From Thermoflexus sp. (lineage in GTDB: Bacteria > Chloroflexota > Anaerolineae > B4-G1 > DUEL01), in assembly GCA_028276215.1 (NCBI GenBank), contig JAPYWT010000077.1, forward strand, positions 1 through 8,793: DNA of 8,793 bases. The letters are read 5' to 3'. The notes beneath the pieces were generated by a model that was not told the origin of the DNA, made no database searches, and saw only the letters and a program-made list of their open reading frames with translations. Below, piece by piece: positions 6,949 to 8,793 of the stretch. The translations under genes were made by a program, and so were the position numbers. Position 1 is the first letter of the stretch, and every line of letters begins with the position of its first letter.

Positions 6949-6989
6949 CAGCATCAGCGAATCGGCAGAGCACCGATTCGCTGATGCTG
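6949..6989. terminator. 17-bp perfect hairpin between convergent genes, probable bidirectional terminator or 3'-end stabiliser
   Basis: CAGCATCAGCGAATCGG (6949-6965) pairs perfectly with its complement at 6973-6989 around the seven-base loop CAGAGCA. It starts six bases after the S1-gene stop and ends 13 bases before the stop of the convergent operon, so it sits at both transcript ends. No T-run follows on either strand, so it is not a textbook intrinsic terminator. It may act as a U-less terminator or block 3' exonucleases. Confidence 0.7.
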
Positions 6990-7002
6990 GGGTCCGGGTG
7001 AC

Positions 7003-7398
7003 CTAAAACGCCCCCAACTGGCAGCGGACGATGCGGATGCCCAGCGCTTCCGCCGCCGCGGAGACCTCCATTTTGGGGATGCCCAGCATTTCCGCGATGT
7101 CCCAGGCCGTCCGGCAGGGCAGACGCCCCTCGCTGAGCCCGTCCTGAATGGCCTGGGCCAGGCCCGGCTCCACCTTCCCGGCGGGCCGGACCACCTTGTG
7201 TCGCCCCTCGGCCTTCGGCCCGTAGCCGAAAAGCCCCAACTGGCAGCGGTTCAGCCGGACCCCCATTTCGTCCGCCGTCTGGCCCACGGCCAGCGGCTCC
7301 ACGCCCAGTTCCTCCGCAACCCGGAAGGCCGCCGCGCAGGGCAGCATCCCCTCCGAATCCAGGTGACGACGGATAGACTCCGCGATGCGCTCGTCCAC
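7003..7398 (-). CDS. Internally duplicated small protein with paired cysteines (131 aa), function unknown
   Basis: I recognise no named family with confidence. The protein is two copies of one module, offset by exactly 74 residues. Each has LPC, a helix-turn-helix-like stretch ending near LG(V/I), a second helical stretch, and the signature RCQLG(L/A)F. Cysteines sit at 21 and 52 in copy one and at 95 and 126 in copy two, both pairs 31 residues apart. The linker (residues 58-78) is basic and Pro/Gly-rich. The four cysteines could form two disulfides or bind metal, and the helical core could bind DNA; neither is proved. The GTG at 7398 is supported by GGGAGG about 8 nt upstream. It is the last gene of the peroxiredoxin operon, starting 12 bases after the previous stop, which hints at a redox role. 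It ends 13 bases from the convergent hairpin. Confidence 0.75.
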   Translation of the reverse strand: MDERIAESIRRHLDSEGMLPCAAAFRVAEELGVEPLAVGQTADEMGVRLNRCQLGLFGYGPKAEGRHKVVRPAGKVEPGLAQAIQDGLSEGRLPCRTAWDIAEMLGIPKMEVSAAAEALGIRIVRCQLGAF

Positions 7399-7410
7399 AG
7401 CCCCCTCCCG

Positions 7411-7656
7411 TCACAGCGTTTCCAGAAACCGCGCGGCCTGGTAGTCAAACTCGCGCGTCTCCAGGGTGACGGACGTCCGGCCCGACTCCGCCGCGCCGAC
7501 CTGAACCAGGACGTATCCCCCGCCGCCGGTCAGGCGAAGGCAGCAGGCGCCCTGTTCCTCCACCGTCAGGCCCAGGCCAGCAGGGCCGAAGAAGGCCAGT
7601 GCCCGCTCCAGCACCTGCTCCGGAGACCGCCGGGTCTCTTTGCCGTACCGGGCCAC
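7411..7656 (-). CDS. Small conserved-looking hypothetical protein (81 aa) in the peroxiredoxin operon
   Basis: No family recognised. The protein has a basic N-terminus (VARYGKETRRSPEQ), a predicted helix (about 12-24), then strands around a GGGGY turn (44-48) and a C-terminal DYQAARFL helix; this alpha/beta outline fits a small single-domain cytosolic protein. Two adjacent cysteines occur at residues 38-39. The GTG at 7656 is chosen because GGAGG lies 6 nt upstream, inside the end of the peroxiredoxin gene, and the codon begins one base after that gene's TGA. A longer reading from 7755 would overlap the peroxiredoxin gene and gives low-complexity Arg/Ser-rich sequence, so it is rejected. Close coupling on both sides suggests a job linked to the peroxiredoxin, but no activity can be named. 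Confidence 0.7.
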   Translation of the reverse strand: MARYGKETRRSPEQVLERALAFFGPAGLGLTVEEQGACCLRLTGGGGYVLVQVGAAESGRTSVTLETREFDYQAARFLETL

Positions 7657-7657
7657 C

Positions 7658-8125
7658 TCACACCTCCGCCAGTGCGGCCAGAATCTCCCCGATGTCCGGC
7701 ACTTCCCGCATCGGGTAGATTTTCTTGAAGCGGATGACGCCCTCCGCGTCCACAATGAAGACGGCCCGCTCGCTGAAGCCGTTCTTCTCCCGGAAGATGC
7801 CGTAGGCCCGGGCGACGCCGCCGTGGGGCCAGAAATCCGCCAGCAGGCGGGTCTCCTGAATGCCCAGGGATTCCGCCCAGGCCTTCTTGCAGGGGACGCT
7901 ATCCACGCTCAGCCCCAGCGCCACCGCGCCCAGCCGCTCCATGTCCTCCCGGTGCTTCTCCAGGTCCTGCATCTGGATCGCGCAGACCCGGGTCCAGGCC
8001 AGGGGGTGGAAGGAGAGAACGACTTTCTTGCCCCGCAGGGCGCTGAGGGTGACTTCCTGGTCGTTCTGGTCCTTCAGGGTGAAATCGGGGGCCGGGTCCC
8101 CCACCCCCAGGGTCACTTCGTCCAT
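7658..8125 (-). CDS. Peroxiredoxin (AhpC/TSA superfamily, thioredoxin fold)
   Basis: Thiol peroxidase that reduces hydrogen peroxide or organic hydroperoxides in the cytosol. The 155-residue protein begins with the usual GDPAPDFTL (9-17) and carries the PxxxTxxC active site as PLAWTRVC (41-48), making C48 the peroxidatic cysteine; the partner arginine is probably in FSERAVFIVD. A second cysteine, C79 in VDSVPCKKAW, may be the resolving thiol, which would make it an atypical two-Cys enzyme; its reductant is not encoded here. The ATG at 8125 fits the family N-terminus and has GGAGG 8 nt upstream. An alternative ATG at 8203 adds 26 residues that run through the promoter-like region and is rejected. 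It is followed without a gap by two small genes. The OsmC-like gene lies upstream on the same strand. Confidence 0.93.
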   Translation of the reverse strand: MDEVTLGVGDPAPDFTLKDQNDQEVTLSALRGKKVVLSFHPLAWTRVCAIQMQDLEKHREDMERLGAVALGLSVDSVPCKKAWAESLGIQETRLLADFWPHGGVARAYGIFREKNGFSERAVFIVDAEGVIRFKKIYPMREVPDIGEILAALAEV

Positions 8126-8140
8126 TTGGGCTACCTCCCA

Positions 8141-8153
8141 ATTATAAAGTATA
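8141..8153 (-). promoter_or_regulatory. Candidate -10 elements for the peroxiredoxin operon
   Basis: Read on the minus strand there are two possible -10 boxes, TATACT (8148-8153) and a perfect TATAAT (8141-8146). Neither has a convincing -35 at 16-18 bp. TATACT would give a leader of about 16 nt with the whole GGAGG site, whereas TATAAT would start transcription inside that site. The former is more plausible, perhaps with an activator replacing the missing -35. Confidence 0.4.
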
Positions 8154-8194
8154 TTCAGAAGCATCTCCGACGGGCCAGTGGAAGTAAAGAACAT

Positions 8195-8233
8195 ATTTTT
8201 CATTGCGGCAGCTTCGCCGCCGCAATGAAAAAT
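8195..8233. repeat. 15-bp inverted repeat upstream of the peroxiredoxin operon
   Basis: ATTTTTCATTGCGGC (8195-8209) and GCCGCAATGAAAAAT (8219-8233) are perfect complements around a nine-base loop AGCTTCGCC. It lies between the OsmC-like gene and the peroxiredoxin promoter. No T-run follows the GC-rich part in either direction, so an ordinary terminator is doubtful. It could be a 3'-end structure for the OsmC-like transcript, an operator, or a small dispersed palindromic element. Confidence 0.6.
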
Positions 8234-8274
8234 GCGTTTCCCTTTATCCTCGCGGGCGAAAAGGCCAAAACTGT

Positions 8275-8308
8275 AGCGCGGGCTGTCAGCCTGCGGATCC
8301 AGGCCTGG
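8275..8308. repeat. Short palindromic elements downstream of the OsmC-like gene, possibly part of a dispersed repeat
   Basis: GCGGGCT-GTC-AGCCTGC (8278-8294) can form a seven-pair stem with one G-U wobble on the plus-strand RNA, and CCAGGCCTGG (8299-8308) is a perfect palindrome. The surrounding wording TAGCGCGGGCTGTCAGCCTGCG resembles GTAGCGCAGGCTGCCAGCCTGCG-like elements I recall from environmental bacterial genomes; this recollection is unverified. With the 15-bp inverted repeat, it fills the gene-free interval. Confidence 0.4.
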
Positions 8309-8317
8309 CCGCCTGCG

Positions 8318-8749
8318 TTACGCCGGCTCCGCCAGCCGGGAGACCACCTCTATCCCCTGATGGAGCATCTTGTGCACCGGGCAGTGGCGGGAGATCAGCA
8401 GTAACTTCTGGCGCTCCTGCGGGGTCAGGTTGCCCTTGAGGATGATGTCCTCAATGATTTGCTCCCGATACTCCTCTATCGCCTCACAGTCCCGGCAGTC
8501 CTCGGCGAAGACGCGCTCGTACCAGAGGCGCAGTTCCACCTCCTGCAGGTCCACGCCGTGATTCTGGGCATAGGTGTGCAGGACGATGGCCGTGCAGGTC
8601 GCCAGCCCCGTCAGCAGCATCCCGTAGGGGGTCAGGTGGTAGATGTGCTCCACCGGGTACAACTGCGGGTCGTCCGGACGGTGCGGGTCCGGGGCCAGGA
8701 TTTCGGTCTCAAAGTCGCGGTTCTGGCGGACAACGATTTGCTCGCTCAC
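8318..8749 (-). CDS. OsmC-like peroxide-reducing protein
   Basis: Member of the OsmC/Ohr fold, cytosolic dimeric thiol peroxidases that detoxify organic hydroperoxides or fatty acid peroxides. The 143-residue length is normal. The two family cysteines are visible: C52 in GLATCTAIVLHTYA, on the central helix, and C123 in ISRHCPVHKML, near the C-terminal helix. An extra CxxC pair, C85 and C88 in AEDCRDCE, sits in the mid-region and is not needed for the classical mechanism; it might bind metal. The divergent N-terminus lacks the Arg-Gly pattern usual for Ohr, so OsmC-like is safer than Ohr. The GTG at 8749 is supported by AGGAGG 4 nt upstream. The upstream 44 bases to the window edge show no promoter. 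It lies upstream of, and on the same strand as, the peroxiredoxin operon, but a 192-bp gap with inverted repeats separates them. Confidence 0.88.
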   Translation of the reverse strand: MSEQIVVRQNRDFETEILAPDPHRPDDPQLYPVEHIYHLTPYGMLLTGLATCTAIVLHTYAQNHGVDLQEVELRLWYERVFAEDCRDCEAIEEYREQIIEDIILKGNLTPQERQKLLLISRHCPVHKMLHQGIEVVSRLAEPA

Positions 8750-8793
8750 GGGTCCTCCTGGATGGGGCGCGGGGTCGGGGGGCGGCGGCCTTC

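Noticed and set aside
6932..7414. Alternative minus-strand frame of 160 codons overlapping the Cys-duplicated gene
   Set aside because: It is Gly/Arg-rich, runs through the intergenic hairpin, and lacks the clean internal repeat and ribosome site of the chosen frame.

Overview
The window is GC-rich, densely coded bacterial DNA. The S9 peptidase, the PLAWTRVC-type peroxiredoxin, the small Cys-duplicated protein and the ACACGGAT-type repeats together remind me of Chloroflexota (Anaerolineae-like). That placement is inference from gene style; there is no rRNA or marker gene to confirm it. The genes look chromosomal, and I see no transposase, integrase, phage gene, tRNA or CRISPR.

Layout. (1) Positions 1-3311, minus strand: a tight three-gene operon read right to left. 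It holds a UDP-glucose/GDP-mannose-type 6-dehydrogenase, a 104-residue helical protein of unknown function with clearly lower GC, and an S9 (prolyl-oligopeptidase-type) peptidase that runs off the left edge and carries an apparent one-base deletion. (2) Positions 3312-3439: a divergent promoter region with one sigma70-like promoter on each strand and a 10-bp direct repeat overlapping both. The rightward transcript is probably leaderless. (3) Positions 3440-5797, plus strand: pxpA-pxpB-pxpC, overlapping or abutting genes for the three-subunit prokaryotic 5-oxoprolinase, which recycles 5-oxo-L-proline to glutamate. (4) Positions 5796-6110: six 45-bp tandem repeats plus a 10-bp-periodic tail, starting inside the pxpC stop codon. 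(5) Positions 6171-6942: a full-consensus promoter, a 9-bp hairpin at the expected transcript start, and a protein with two S1 RNA-binding domains. (6) Positions 6949-6989: a 17-bp perfect hairpin between convergent genes. (7) Positions 7003-8125, minus strand: a peroxiredoxin operon with two small uncharacterised genes, the last being an exact internal duplication with paired cysteines. (8) Positions 8126-8317: a gene-free stretch with two inverted repeats. (9) Positions 8318-8749, minus strand: an OsmC-like protein, a second thiol-based peroxide-type gene beside the peroxiredoxin.

The chemistry of most genes is ordinary: sugar nucleotide oxidation, 5-oxoproline recycling, RNA binding and peroxide defence. 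The least explained parts are the 45-bp array, the prx-linked Cys-duplicated protein, the 5' leader hairpin of the S1 gene, and the low-GC gene coupled to the peptidase. I do not see a clear new defence or mobile system.
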